Shown here in pieces: positions 10,942 through 24,100 of a DNA stretch of 64,000 nt. The DNA is from Scolanthus callimorphus (lineage: Eukaryota > Cnidaria > Anthozoa > Actiniaria > Edwardsiidae), in NCBI GenBank assembly GCA_033964015.1, contig CM066913.1:11464953-11528952 (forward strand), in the 5' to 3' direction. Made by a program: the position numbers and the translations under genes. Below the pieces are notes generated by a model. That model did not search any database, was not told the DNA's origin, and saw only the letters and a list, made by a program, of their open reading frames with translations. The first letter of the stretch is position 1; the number at the start of each line of letters is the position of its first letter.

Positions 10942-13900
10942 TCAGAGGGATATGCAAGGTTCTGATGCCAAGCGGTGCTGGCAACTCTCCATGTCTGCTG
11001 AGTAGTACTCACTTGCATGTCGAAAAAGCCGTGACCGCTGGCCCTTCAGCTTTTTGTCAGGCTCCTCCTTAGAACTCTTCTTGGCTGGCTTTGCTTTCTT
11101 TTTGCCATCCACGGCTGGCTCAGGGTCATTCTTTGGTTAGCGTTAGGGTTAAAAGAGTTTGGTTAATGGACAAAAAAGAGGTCCCATTTGAATATCGTCT
11201 TTAGATAACAATCATGTAATCTAAGCTTATGTTAATCATGCCCTGTCTAATTGGATGCATATTTATAATCTCAAAATCACATCAAGCTAAAAGATCTAAG
11301 AGATACTAACTAGTATGTGCTGCAAGACAAGCCAGTAAACAAGTGAGAATAGAACACAAACAGAAGCCAATCAAACTGTGTGGTGCATGGATATTGGTGT
11401 CTAAATGAATTCATCTCATTTGTTGTCGTACTTACCCCATCAACAAATGCACTGTCTAATGAAGAGGAGCTGTTGCATCTCTTGAAACTGCCGCCTTCTG
11501 ATGAAAATGTTGAATCTAGAAATTTGCAAGGGTTATTGATTATAGAGAATTCTTCTTCCAATGCCATCAGTATAGTTATTCTTATCATAATTGCACTGCA
11601 GTCGCTATCAGCAAAACAAACAAACCTGCATCACTGATGTTGAGCATAGAGTTGGAGAGGTTCCGGCCATGCAGCAAGTTCCCAGTACTTAACGAGCTGG
11701 ACGATAAAGAGCTGTCAAAGAGACTGATAGTGTCTGGTGCAGGCTGGGACGTCACACGGCTCTTTTTAGGGTGTGGCAGGGTCATAGTCCCAGAATTTCT
11801 GATAAACTTCCCCGTCTGTAAGTGCTTTTGCTTTTCTGTTGCTGTTGTTGCAGGAAATGAAGAATTAGAGACGAGGCATTGACAATTTAAATTTGCTGTA
11901 GGCATACTAGACTCAATAGTCACAACAGAACACAGATTTCTATGGTTTATGTGATAAACGTACATAGGATGTTGGGAGAACATAAGCAATGCTTTCAACT
12001 AACAAACCATGAGTGAAATCTGTGTTTTATCTTTGATCAATTATTATTCAGTAAACCAAAGCTGTAGGTGAATAAAAGTGAGTGGAAAATTTGGTAAATT
12101 ATGCATTGGGAAGGTTTTCCAAAAACGATCGAGAAATAACTACATCCAAATAAAATTATATAGAAAACAGATTATGAAATGAATTCTACTCTGCCTGTTT
12201 GGTTGCAAATAAAGTTCACTGAATTCCACTGTCTTTCTTATTCTCCCCTCTTGAGGAAATCACTAGGAATCCATGAAGTGGCATGGTTCTTGGCCTGACT
12301 CACTTGAATTGTTATTTTAGTGAGTTTTAACAGCAAGTTTTCACTTTCCCTCACTTATTAACTGTTACTTACCGATTCTGTCCTTCTCTACGGTATTTGT
12401 CTGGAAAAGACAGACAGCATTCTCAGTATCACTGGCATTAGACAATGGCCCAAATTGTGACCAAAACAGTGGCCAATTTGTCTAGATTTTTTGGGAACCA
12501 GTTATAAGCATGGACTGCATGCCAGGAGTACAGGCCATTCCTGTCCCAAACTTTGAGAATAGCCTGGAATACTTGAGCTTCAATCCCTAAAAGAACTGAT
12601 GGTTGTTATTCACTGTTGGACTTACACTAACCAACTTTTTTTTAAACCAACTTACCACATACGTATCAGAGCTGGAAATAATCTGTCTTACTTGACTGGA
12701 CATGTGACCATTAAAACTTTTTTCTTGGTTGTCTCTACTGGAAAATTGGCCAGACACATCTGAAAATTGGTCGAACATTTGGCAATTTTGACCGGACAAT
12801 GTCCGATGACAGGCAGTAATTTTCCAGCTCTGCATATTTACTGGTCCAAGAGTTCTAAATGACAGAAATGAAGTATGCAGTGTTCTTCTTATTTCGAAGC
12901 AGCTAGTCAAGCTCATTATTTTGAATAATGTTGAAATATTACACATCCTGTCCAGCATCTGTATTCAATGGGTGAACAATATACAATGACATGTTGAATC
13001 AAGGTTCAGCAATTCTGCCTTGTTGACACACCAGGGTGTCACAAAAATAGAAATCTGGAAATTCCAGAGTAAATAAAGGAAAACTGTGAGGACCCCTCCC
13101 CCAAAAAATAAAATTGGTTTCTACCTCTTCAATGCATTCCAGAAGTTCTTCAACAAACACTTTCCTTGTTGGTTCATCAGTTGCATTGAAGGTAGCAACA
13201 ACCTGAAAATAATCAAATTACTAACTACATATGCATTCAAATACTTTGTTTAGCATAGTTACCTTTTGATTGTGATAGACAAGTAATTTAACCCACTATT
13301 CTTACCCTGCTTTGCAGTCTTGAATACAGTTGTATTCCCCAAGGATAATCTATAGAGATCACAAGGGTTAACATGTGGGCAAACATCTACAAAATTTATG
13401 TCATCACAATACACAGCACATAACCAGAGTAGAGACCTGCCCAGGCCAACAATGTTCACCAGTCCCATGTGTATCTCTTAAGCTAGGCTAAACTAGGGCA
13501 CATGTAGCACGCAACGGCTAACTAGGAAACATCACACGCGTGTGTCTCGGACACATGAAATGTTTCTTGTCTTGCGAAGAAACATTTCTGTGTGTCCCAA
13601 CTACAAAATTTGTCATGTGCAACAATGTTTCTCGCATGGCTAAATTGGGAAACATGAAGGAAACCTGTGTCTGGCTACAATGTTGCTGTTACTGTATATG
13701 ACAGGAAACAATACTTACAGTCATTAGAGAACACAGATATCTTTACACCAGAGAGAAGGAAAGAATGCTTGTAACTGTAGAAGTGGAATCCATCTCTCTG
13801 TCCTGGTTTGCCTCTTTCTTTGGTGACCTTCATGATGCAAGGATGAGAAAGAAGCATACAAAATAAAATAAAAGATCAGGATATTGAGGCACTAGTAAAT

Positions 13901-16900
13901 CTGCAACAATCATGTTACTGAATACAAATAAATCACAACTTACCACAATCATGTCATTGAACACAAAAATAACTCTAGGATGACTCTTTTCCTTCTTGTT
14001 AGGGTCTCTGACTTCAAACAATGGAGTCAGCATTCTCAAGTACCGATGCAATGCAGCCAGTGTCTGAAGAAGAAATAACATTTTGGAAGGATTTGAGGGC
14101 AGTATTGCCAAATTAATATTAGCTAACAAACACATAACGATTATATAAGTATCTATCGGTTTATGTCCTGAAGTAATATTAGCTGCAAAGGATTGTCATG
14201 TTGTTAGTAGGTCACATCTAATATTATTTAAGTCAATGTTCAATAGCAAACTTACAGTCCAGGGCATCTTGCCAACTATTTTCTTTTCCAGTTTTCCTGT
14301 CATCGTGACATGATCTCTTGCAGGTATGAATTCTTTCTGTATAAACACAACAACACAAAAACAGATGGAGTAGCAAATACATTATTTGCCTTAACCACTC
14401 CTATTTCAAGAATGTGGATTGTAGAAAAACATACATTTAGAATTCTCCTGTAAATGCCAACAAGACAATCCACTGGAAAGTTACCTCCATTATTAGTTCC
14501 TGGAATAATGATGCAAAACATTAATTAGTTAATGTACTGGGACCATTATCTGGTTCCGCCACATGCTAGTAAACCGTACCAGCACCGACCAGTTACATGA
14601 ACAGTTTGGGGTTCAAGTCCTGGCCAGACCAACACTCTGGGTCTAAATGTTTGCGACTGACTCCCCAGACTTGCAGCTTGTAAGCATTGTGGATGCAATA
14701 AGTAAGTAATCACAATAATAATATTTCTAATTATCCCCTTTTGCTCTCCCTCCTCAAAATAAATGCAGCCTTCTTCTGTGATGATAATTTGAATGTAAAT
14801 CATAAAAGACATAAAAAAGAACCAGAACATTGCAGGTACAACCATCATCAAGGCAGGGCTCACAATACATTAATATCCGACTAACATACACTCAAAAACA
14901 GGTACCACACTATTCTACTTTTTGAGTATAAAACGTTACTACACTGCTACTAGAACAAGTTTTCACACGATCTGACAAAACAACCTTGATGAAACTACAT
15001 TTTGTAGGACTTGCATTCATAGAATTGACAATGAGTTTCACACCTTCCAGGTTTCGAATGAAGTCCTCTTGTGTCATTCTTTTCTTGACATTAGGACTGT
15101 GGAGATCAGTGTTGAGCATCACAATAGCAAATGCTAACACTAAGATCTTGTCTTGAGCTGATGCACTATCTTCAGTTGGGTTACACGAAACATACTGTTC
15201 TGCAAACACCTGAAACAAAATAAAACATTGATGATTATTTTAAAATATGTTTACTGCAAATGATATTAATTTTTACTTTGACTACATGACTTAAAAGGTC
15301 TTAGATATGATAATCATGAAATTACAAAAGTGACAAACTACCCACCTCCATCAAACGTTCAATTTTCTGTGCTTCTCCCTGAAAACAGTTTAAATGATTA
15401 AGTTAAAGTGACTGAGCCGACCTTTATTTTGTACCTACTTTGTAAGCCACTGGTACTTTTTTATGCAGATGGCCCAGATATTATTTAACATAAACAATAA
15501 AAAAGAACTTACAGGAATCCGAAATTGTGCCAGGAACATTCTTAAAGCAACATCAATCTCCATTCCAGTGAAATCAATACTCTCTGCAAAACATCTGATA
15601 TAAAAAGACACACAATGTGGAATAAGAATTACTTTGAAGTTTCCATTCAAAGGTAAGTCAGTGCTGATAAATTAAAATTTCTTACTTGAGAACTGCCATG
15701 TTAAACTCATTCTGCAAGTTGCCCAGGTACTCCCCAAGTCTCTGTTTACTAACACCATGCTCTGACAACAAAAATTTGGCAACTGCCTCAGGATTGTCAT
15801 CCAGGACCTGGTGTGCTATTAGGTAATTGATCCCTTTCTCTGGTTTTCTGAAACACAATCAGGCATAGGTAGGCATTTTAATTGTTTGGGAATACAAAAT
15901 TGTAAGGTACTGTTTGCAGCCATGGCACTTTAAAGCACTAGAAAAAACCATGGGAATTTGTTTGTTTGACACTAGCCAATAAAAGAATTATAGTACAACT
16001 TACTATTCCATACCTATTGAAATGGTTTATTCCAATCCTCATTTCAAGCTTTTGAGGCTTGTAGTCTGTGGCTGGCACTGCTTCAAACTCAGATGACACA
16101 CTGATTGTATCCTGGTCGACGTCTAGACGAGATGAGGACATACATGAGCCATCCATGCTATCTAGACTAGAACCATCACCGTGGTGATGGTACTCCTCGC
16201 CAACTGAAATAGCCCATAAATTTACACGGTTTTTAACTGTTAACACTCACTCCTAAAACCAGCTCATAAAAATCACAAAAAAAGGACATGCCATGAAAGA
16301 AGGATGTTTGTTCATCCATTACTTCCACATTCTTGTTCTTAGGAATCACAAACTTACCAGAGTCATCGCTATCCTCTCCTGTTGTCAACTTTCGATCCCG
16401 AGGCACGTCTCCATTGATAAGAGTACTGGAACTTGCATTAAACACATCATCTGGGCTGCTTGAAACACCTTCAGACACTTCCACCTTTACGTAATGTTCT
16501 GTTTCTTTAATGCCTTCATTATGATCAAGTCCTTCTTCCATACGAGGAACTCTTTCTTCATTCAAGTCCTTTTCTTCATGTTCTGGTATTTCAGCTGAAC
16601 ATTTATCAGTTGTTACTGATTCAAACCTTTTTTCCAAGTTGGTTGAAGCAACACTACACTGGGAAATATTATCAATTATTAGCACAGACCGCACTCTGTT
16701 GTTTTTGTCTGTAACATGTTTCTTTTTTATCCTCACTATGGGTGTGGTCTGAGTGTTTGAAGATATCACCATTTTAGCTGGGTCACTATGAGATTTCTCC
16801 CTATTAAATAGGAGCCGATCAGGAGTCTCTGAATATGTTCTCAACCTTTGAAATCTTTTATTCATGCTATATTTTCTCCAATAACTTTGAATGACTCTAG

Positions 16901-18926
16901 CACCATTGTGGGCCTTTTCCTTGCCACCATATTTGCGTTCTAACATTTTGATGGTGCGATCCATTAGATCAGATGAAAGTTCATATTTCTTGTTAAATGA
17001 ATGCGGTCTTGTAAGATCACTGCCACGTTTCATGCTTCCCTTTCCAGATTCTCTCCTGACGAGGGTTGGAGTGCCCAGAGGGGATCGAAGAGATGCATGC
17101 AATGGTTCCTGGGTTCCTTCCTCGCATGTTAAGGTTATAGAAGGGGAGGCAGGTGAGGTACCAGGAGATACAGTCATATCAAGGCCATCCTGACCCACAG
17201 CAGGGGAACTGCAACGATTAAAGGTAACAATGAATTTTCTAAAGAGATAGGACATTTATTCAATAGAAATACTACCAGAAAAAAAGTTAAACACAGAAAA
17301 ATAAACTGCAGTTGTCTGGTCTTACATGTCAGCATCATATTCCACCATTGTTAATTTTAATATAAACTAACAGTCTCTACAATCTTGATATTGTTTGAAG
17401 AAAAATAATTTTAGATGACAGTTCTGGGAAAACAGAAACCTTTTTCTTGAAAGCTCCTAAATGTTGACTCTCACAATTTTCATTTCTTCTGTTCTTGAAA
17501 AGATGCTTGATGGTTTCACTTAACTTGTCAATCATGACAGTGACAATCATTGTCAACGACATTGATTATATGAATGGTTCCAGTTTGGGTAGAATGTTTT
17601 AATAATAATAATAATAACAATTTAATGTTATTTGTATTGAAATTATTTATATAGCAACAAAAAGCTTCAAATTTATATAACCCATTATGGATAAATACAT
17701 TAGCTGCCAGCAGGATGGCAACATCAGGAAATGCATGTCAGATCTTGTACACAAAGAAAATGTGCTGAAAGCTTTTGGTTGATGAGATCATCAAGGGCCA
17801 CTAAAATATTAGCATTATTAGTTATTATATTAGAATTGGACTTCTATTACCATATGTTAGATAAAAACAGATGGCTGCACCAATATGTAAAATGTATTGT
17901 AGGCCTAACTGCTATTTACCGTAGGCATCAACTATAAATACAAATACATAATAAAATGGTTTGCAATTATTTGCTCTTAAAACATTTGTGATTTCCCAAA
18001 GAAAATCGACCACTTATTCTAGCGACGTGGTTAGCGACGACTAATTTAAAGTTTAATGATTTAAACAGCAAAGCTGTGGGAGTTTCTGATTTTCTGTTGG
18101 AATTAGTCAAGTTATGTGCAAATAAAGGGATATTTTGTGGTCACCCACAGGGCTAGTGGAGTGCAATTCAAAGCATTTTTCCATTTCGAATTTCAGCTAA
18201 TAGTTTATTTTTAGTGTCAAGAGCTGCTTGAAATCGCTATGGTCAAAAGCGCTCGATCAGATCATTTTCTAGCATTTCTTACAGTTTCTGTGATATCTGT
18301 GAGGGAGGATCATAGATTGCAAGGCTTATCAGCATGCCGGAGTAAATATTTCAGGCCATGGCGAAAAAAATACAACGCAGACTTTTCTCTTACGAGTTTT
18401 CCATGTCGATCTCTCAACCCGGTACGAACCATTGAAAACAATTATTTTCAAGAGATTGAAAAAATCACCATTTTCAAGTGCTATATCAATTATAATTCTG
18501 AAACCTTCAAAACTCTCTTTGCTAAACCATAATTAAAATTTATTTGATTTGATGATTTTTGTAAAAATCATGTGAAATCTTTCGCAAAAGTTGTGCATCA
18601 AACTCAAAGTAGAGACAACACCTTTGACTTAATTGAATTTTAATACGAGGTGAATCACTTCTTTGCTTGCTATACTCAAACAATCTTTACCTTATTTCCC
18701 GAGTTGAACTCACTTCTGAGGAGCTAGCCCCGCTTGATGTTCCACCTTTCAGTTTGAGCAACTCTCGTTTCAGTTCTCTTCTCTCCTCCTCCAAGCTTTC
18801 AAGGGCACTTTTGAGCGAAGCTATTTCTGCATTTTTACCGCGTATTATTTGGTCTTGCTTCAAGATACATATCTTCAAGTTATCAATTATGCCTAAGGCC
18901 TCTTTAGTGGAATCTAGAGAAGCCAT
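10942..18926 (-). CDS. IQSEC: IQ motif and SEC7 domain ARF-GEF (IQSEC/BRAG family)
   Basis: BRAG-family guanine nucleotide exchange factor for ARF GTPases (ARF6 in animals), acting at endocytic and synaptic membranes. Seventeen exons (minus): 18691-18926, 16358-17208, 16014-16203, 15686-15847, 15513-15594, 15346-15378, 15044-15209, 14435-14499, 14256-14336, 13944-14063, 13719-13827, 13306-13349, 13125-13202, 12373-12400, 11626-11841, 11436-11515, 10942-11130; 2730 nt, 909 aa, all phases consistent. Order: N-terminal coiled coil (LESLEEERRELKRELLKLKG), YELSSDLMDRTIKMLERKYG, IQ motif (ARVIQSYWRKY), Sec7 domain (INYLIAHQVLDDNP to NLEGTNNGGNFP) with the glutamic finger in FRIP-GEAQKIERLME, then a PH domain (VIFVFNDMIV, YYPWGIQLYS, VVATFNATDEPTRK). 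The last exon, lysine-rich (KKKAKPAKKSSKEEP), is chosen by phase and stop and is the least certain. Start chosen at the first in-frame ATG. Confidence 0.93.
13553..13597. repeat. Hairpin in IQSEC intron
   Basis: ACACATGAAATGTTTCTTG and the nearby AAGAAACATTTCTGTGTGT form an imperfect inverted repeat. Variants of GGAAACATG recur over 13530-13665. Probably part of a degraded MITE. Confidence 0.4.
14536..14700 (+). mobile_element. tRNA-derived SINE, diverged copy
   Basis: GACCAGTTACATGAACAGTT, then GGGGTTCAAGTCCTG (B box) and CCAGACCAACACTCTGGGTC, parallel the SINE at 2858-3065. It lies in an IQSEC intron. Confidence 0.55.
17326..17348 (-). CDS. IQSEC: Possible alternative first coding exon of IQSEC
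   Basis: A short ATG-initiated exon (MVEYDAD plus two bases) ends at a good donor (CAT then GTAAGA) in the same phase as the 18691-18926 exon. Either can therefore join the exon at 17208. No acceptor is seen upstream, so it would be a separate transcript start giving an isoform without the coiled coil. Alternative 5' exons are known for animal IQSEC genes; use here is inferred. Confidence 0.5.
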
Positions 18927-18976
18927 AGCGCTTTGCAAGTTGAAGAAATTCAACTCACGTTAGCTCATAGCCACAA

Positions 18977-18989
18977 GCCCGCCATTTTG
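18977..18989 (-). promoter_or_regulatory. YY1-like motif upstream of IQSEC
   Basis: CAAAATGGCGGGC on the minus strand, 51 bases upstream of the coiled-coil exon ATG. It matches the AANATGGCGGC type of YY1 site seen near three other gene starts in the window. Confidence 0.5.
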
Positions 18990-18999
18990 TTTACTTCCT

Positions 19000-20184
19000 T
19001 TCGGATGCGGGGGGCTCAACTCGAACCATGTGACCAACTATCAGCCAATCACTGTACACCAATGTGATACACCATGATCTATGCCGTGATAACCGGAGGA
19101 TGTAATTAACGACCAGTCCAGACCAGATTTCCGGCTAAAACTCTTGACTATCCCACTTTCGGATTTAAATAAAGTAAAAATTAATATATTTTCTTCAGTG
19201 ATCCACAGTGTAGGTAAAGAGTAGAGATTTATGTCGCTTTTTCCGCTTTCATAGTGACCATTGTGTATGACTATCAATGAGCACCTCCGAGCGGGAATTT
19301 TACGGTAGTTGGAAATCGCTGAGCAACTACTACCCAAGCATTATTCTATAGTGAAGAGTTAACGCACGCTTTCAAATGGGCAACACAGGAATGAAACCAA
19401 AAACTGAGCCCGACTTCAGAAGTAATTACTGTAATCAACCGCATCAATTTTTTCGAAGAGTTGCGGTCACACTGGTCGACAATGGCTATGCCTTGTTTTG
19501 CGTTTCTCATGACACATCGGCAAACCACATTCGGGCCGTGTCTTTCGGTTTGCAATCATGTATCTTTGTTCCTCAGAACTTTTGGAGAACGGTTTCCTAG
19601 AAAATTCTTCTAATCTCTCGTCCCGACACCAAAAAACTGTTCAACTCGAAAAGCGCGCGCTGCATTCTGGTAAACTTGGGAATAAGCTCGACTGACTGGA
19701 TATTATTAGTGTATGGACGCGATGCCGATTTGCGCGAACTTAGCTTCACGAACAGCTGAAATGCAAACGAAAGCAGAGCTAGAGAGAATGATGAATGAGG
19801 AGAACACCTCCTGAATCACCATTTGATTCCTGTTCAAGGTGTTAATGCGCACTGCGCAAGATTATCTTTTTTTGTTGTTGCTTGAACCATACAAATGTTA
19901 AATAGATCGTTTCAATCGATATCTTTTATAGCTCCATAGGCATAGTTTAGACAATAAGTTTATTCATGTTTTTTTTTGCGATGTATATATATTTTACATA
20001 TAGTACAACAATATTGTAATTATCTCAATATGAATTTTCTTGTGCTAATCATTTGTAAATATCTATCTTTTTTTCTTAGTTCCATGGTATAAACACCGAG
20101 ACTGTGTATAGTATATGTAGTACTTCTAAAACGTTCCGCAAGCGGTGTTTCGAGGTACGATCTCGAGGCGGTGACAATACATCC
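19000..20184. other. Intergenic, between IQSEC 5' end and PDCL 3' side
   Basis: No exon, RNA gene or well-bounded repeat recognised. The short open frames have no known relatives. Confidence 0.45.
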
Positions 20185-20370
20185 GGTGTGATAGGCCGGC
20201 GATCTTATGGCGATTTCACTTGCGACGTCGTTTTGAACATGTTCAAATTCCACTGCGGCGCGGACGCGAATTTCTTCAGATCACCAACAAACTCACAAAT
20301 ATCGCAGTGACAAATCGCTGGCCGTTCACACGGCGCGATGTGATGTCGTCGATTGCCGCAGAAATCGCAC
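20185..20370. repeat. Dispersed repeat related to 8318-8760
   Basis: Shares AACATGTTCAAATTCCACTG and AAATATCGCA with the broken repeat at 8318-8760. CG-rich blocks with GGCGCGATGTGATG suggest an old DNA-transposon derivative. Boundaries are uncertain. Confidence 0.45.
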
Positions 20371-20471
20371 CACAAAATGCAGCCTGTTGTTCTGCAGCAC
20401 CAAATGTATCTAACTCGAATCTAACGTTTCTCAATAATACAAATGCCGTCAAGATGACGTATTGGCTGATC

Positions 20472-20800
20472 GCATTTTTAAACCACACCGGGGGGGGGGG
20501 GGGGGGGGGGGGGGTGTTGAGGACCTCCCTTAAAAAGATCCCCTCCCCTGGAATTTCCACTCGTGAAACAGAACCCATCCCCTGGAATTTCCACCCTCAT
20601 GAAGGACCTCCTCCCCTGGAATTTCTATTTTTTCTGGCAAAAAACTATTTGGATAAAATGTCCCTGGAAAATCACCTTTTTATCCCTCCCCTTAGAATTT
20701 CCAGTCTCTAGACACACCCCTCCCGTGGAATTTCCAGACTCCAAAACGACCCCCATGGGAAATTTTCTGTAGGTCCCCCCCCGGTGCGGTTTAAAAATGC
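20472..20800. mobile_element. TIR element with long G run
   Basis: The ends GCATTTTTAAACCACACCGG and the complement of CCGGTGCGGTTTAAAAATGC form about 24-bp inverted repeats. A run of more than 20 G follows the left end. The interior repeats CCCCTGGAATTTCCA-like motifs four or more times. No coding capacity. Confidence 0.7.
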
Positions 20801-21171
20801 AACCAGCCATTTTTCAGAGTTTCTCCACTTGAACTATCAAGACGCAGTGGTGTAGCCAGAATGTTGCCAACGGGAGGCCAAAGAGGGAGCTAGCGAACCT
20901 TTTTTGTTACTAATTTCCCAAATATTTAGAAATGTTGCCAAGTGTTTACTGTATTTTAGTGCTTCAAAAGAGGGGGGGGGATACGCCCCTGAGACAACCT
21001 TATCATACATAGTATCTTTTCAGAATCAACCTTTCTTGATGGACTGATTATGTTCTTCGGGCCTATAATGCATAATAGCGACAGGCGGTCCGGCAGGCCT
21101 GGACGTACTGGATAAGGGTCATGGGCCAGGCAGTACTTGATGCATCTCACAAATCCACCTGTCCGTGATTT
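20801..21171. other. PDCL 3' flank
   Basis: Likely 3' UTR and downstream DNA of PDCL. No clear AATAAA on the minus strand was found close to the stop, and no other feature is supported. Confidence 0.4.
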
Positions 21172-24100
21172 CTAGTCAAGGTCAAGATCACTGTCATTGT
21201 CCTGTGCTGCTTTGCTGGATCTGAGTTTCAAGGGTGACGGTTCTTCGACCATTTCTGATAAAATCCCATTTCTAGAAAATGAAATAATACTTTTACTACA
21301 AGTACATAAGATTAATTATGTAATAACGCCCAGATACCTGATACCGCCCAGATAATACAACAAATAGCTTTGCCGCTAAAAAAAATTACACTGAATATTT
21401 CCGAGGGAAAATATTGCTGAGGGGGGATTGACTCCCTATTCCACTTAGTATCTGAACAATAAAGAAATAAAAATAAAAAAAACTTCTACAGTGGTACACC
21501 GATTTTCCGATCCTCGATTTAACGATACCCCGATTTTACAATGACTTTTCTAGGTCCCGGCAACAATGCCTTTGCAATCAACGATTCCCCGATTTTACGA
21601 TGCAATTTTGCTGCCCCGTGTGGTATCGTAAAATCGGGATTTTACTGTACAGGGAAAAATCCAGGGACTTTCAAAGGGAGGCGCACATTTGCAAGTGTGG
21701 TCAAGTCCCGGGGGGATCCCATATTTTTGGGTCGGGGATGATCGTCGTATCTTTTAGGGGTTAAAATCACGGGGCCTTGGTCTCTTTAGGGGTGATCTTA
21801 ATCTTCAATAAAATTAGGGAGATTGGTATCTTTTAGGGCCGAAATATTTGTCCAAATTGGGCAATTCCAGAAAATAAAGGTACCCCCCACGGGCGGCATT
21901 TGGAAATTCTGATGGGATGGGGGGGGTTTAAGAGCTCGGAATTCTGATTGCAAGGGGGGTTTTCGAAGCTGGATTTCTTTAACCTGCCCGGAATTCTATA
22001 TGCATGTGGGGGTAAACCATTTTGGAAATTCTGGATGCATGGGGGGGTCAAAAACTCCGCCCATGGGGAGGGTACCTTTATTTTCTGGAATTGCCCATTG
22101 TTTTGTCTCATGATGGTGGTCCTAAAAGCAGTGTAAGAAAGAGAGATTACTCGATGAGAAGACGATAAAATAGACAACATTAAAGGAAAATTTTAGTCAA
22201 ACACGGAAATTTCTTGATGGGTATTTTTCCCTGTTACCTGCCTCCTTCACGCCTGCTTGGCACACACGACCTCATCTTTTAAGGTGTCTTTTAGGGTAAG
22301 AAATTATTTGAGCGACGCCATGTTTGGTATCTTTTAGGTGTGAAACTGAAAATGTCTGACAATCATCCCAACCAAAAAATATGGGAGTCAGGGGTCAAGT
22401 GTTTAATTTACTTATTCATTTCAGACAAAATGTCAACTCAAAACAAGAAGGGGTTGTGCTACTAGTATCTGGTATTGACTTACTCTATTAGGAAGCTCTC
22501 AACATCATTTGCATAAAAGTCATCACCAAACGTGTTCTCCAGCTGAACAAAGTTCCCAATCATGTGAGTTCCCTTGTAGACTAGCAGTGCTGGCAGACCA
22601 TTTTCTCTCTACAACAAATAATTACACATGCATTAGAACGGTTTTCACATGACTGTTGTGAAAGCAATTCATGAGTTATTCACTATCCAATCAAATAAAA
22701 ACAAACAAGCCAGATCGCAATTTCTCTTTTTCACCAGCGAAGAAATCACAAGTAATTGGTATAGGGCCAGCGGAGCACCCTAAAAAGTGGGGGAGCCTAA
22801 GAAGCAATATTTTTCTTCCATCTCACATTCCATGGTGGAATGACGTCCATATTTTGTTCATGCGCAAACACTTTGGGAACAAAGTGAAAAAACGGCCATA
22901 GTTAGATTTGAACGAGCTAGTTCTCTTGCAAATAACAGAAGCAAAACAGAAACAAAAAGGACATGCTTCTGTTCCTTTTCTTCTTTACGTGTAAATACAA
23001 AAAGTATATCCCCCCCCCCCTTGGTCCGCCACCTATGTGGTGTAATTGTTTTATCTATGCGATCTGGAGAGGTACAGCACCAAATAAGGGAATTACCTAA
23101 AAGATCACAAATGATGTACGTGGCCAGTATACTTACAAAATATTTACTTATGCCAGTGTTTGCTGCTTTGACTTTACAGAATTTAATCTGAATGGAATTG
23201 AGTAGAGAAAATAGCAATTTTATATCACATATATGAACAAATATACAAACTATTCTTTATTAGTCATAATCACACTAGTGGTCTATTGTCAATGCTGCAT
23301 TCTGATTGGCTGAGCTACTAGTAGGCTATAAGTTATAGCCCACTAGTAGCGAAAAGTGTCGGATTTGAAAGCCAGAAAATGGAAAATGACCAGACCAGAA
23401 AATGTTTTTGGCTATACAAATTGACCTACAAGTGTGATTTGACTAAACCAATTATTCCTCTCGCCCTCATGGCCTCCGAATTGACTCAGAGCCCATTCGG
23501 GCTCAAGGAATAATTGTTAAATATTACAAAAACTAAATCAATTTCACACTTAGACTGCTGTAATATACAAATATTCATGAAAAGTAAAGAAGGGTTATGC
23601 CCTTGTCAAGTCAATGCTCTACATAAAAAGTAGGTGTAGTCCAAAGAGAGAAAAAAATAGTTGTCTCATGCATATGAATCTAAAATAGGCCAATAATCTG
23701 AATTAACCAGCCCTCTTACCATGGGGAACTGTTGAGCTAAGATCTCTAAACACTCATTCATACAAATGCAGCTGGCGCTGATCTGAAAAAAGCCAAATGA
23801 CACATGATCAAATTTGAGGCTGTTATGAAAAGCAGGCAACATAGCAAACAGATTAGAAGGCAATGTCAACCATATCACTTTGATGTCATAGTTAATGGAT
23901 AAAATAAGCACCCACCTCATCATACAAATGTATAACCACTACAACATTTAGAAGTTCATTTTCTATTGTTTGAAGAAACTCATCTTGGCTGGCTATATCT
24001 ATCACATGTCCAAATTTATGTCTGAAACAAACACAAACAGAAGTGGATGATCTGTATGAGGTAGAAGTGCTAACAGCTGAAAACTAAACAAACACAAACA

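Noticed and set aside
16891..17193. Plus-strand gene opposite IQSEC
   Set aside because: It is a shadow of the long IQSEC exon on the other strand.
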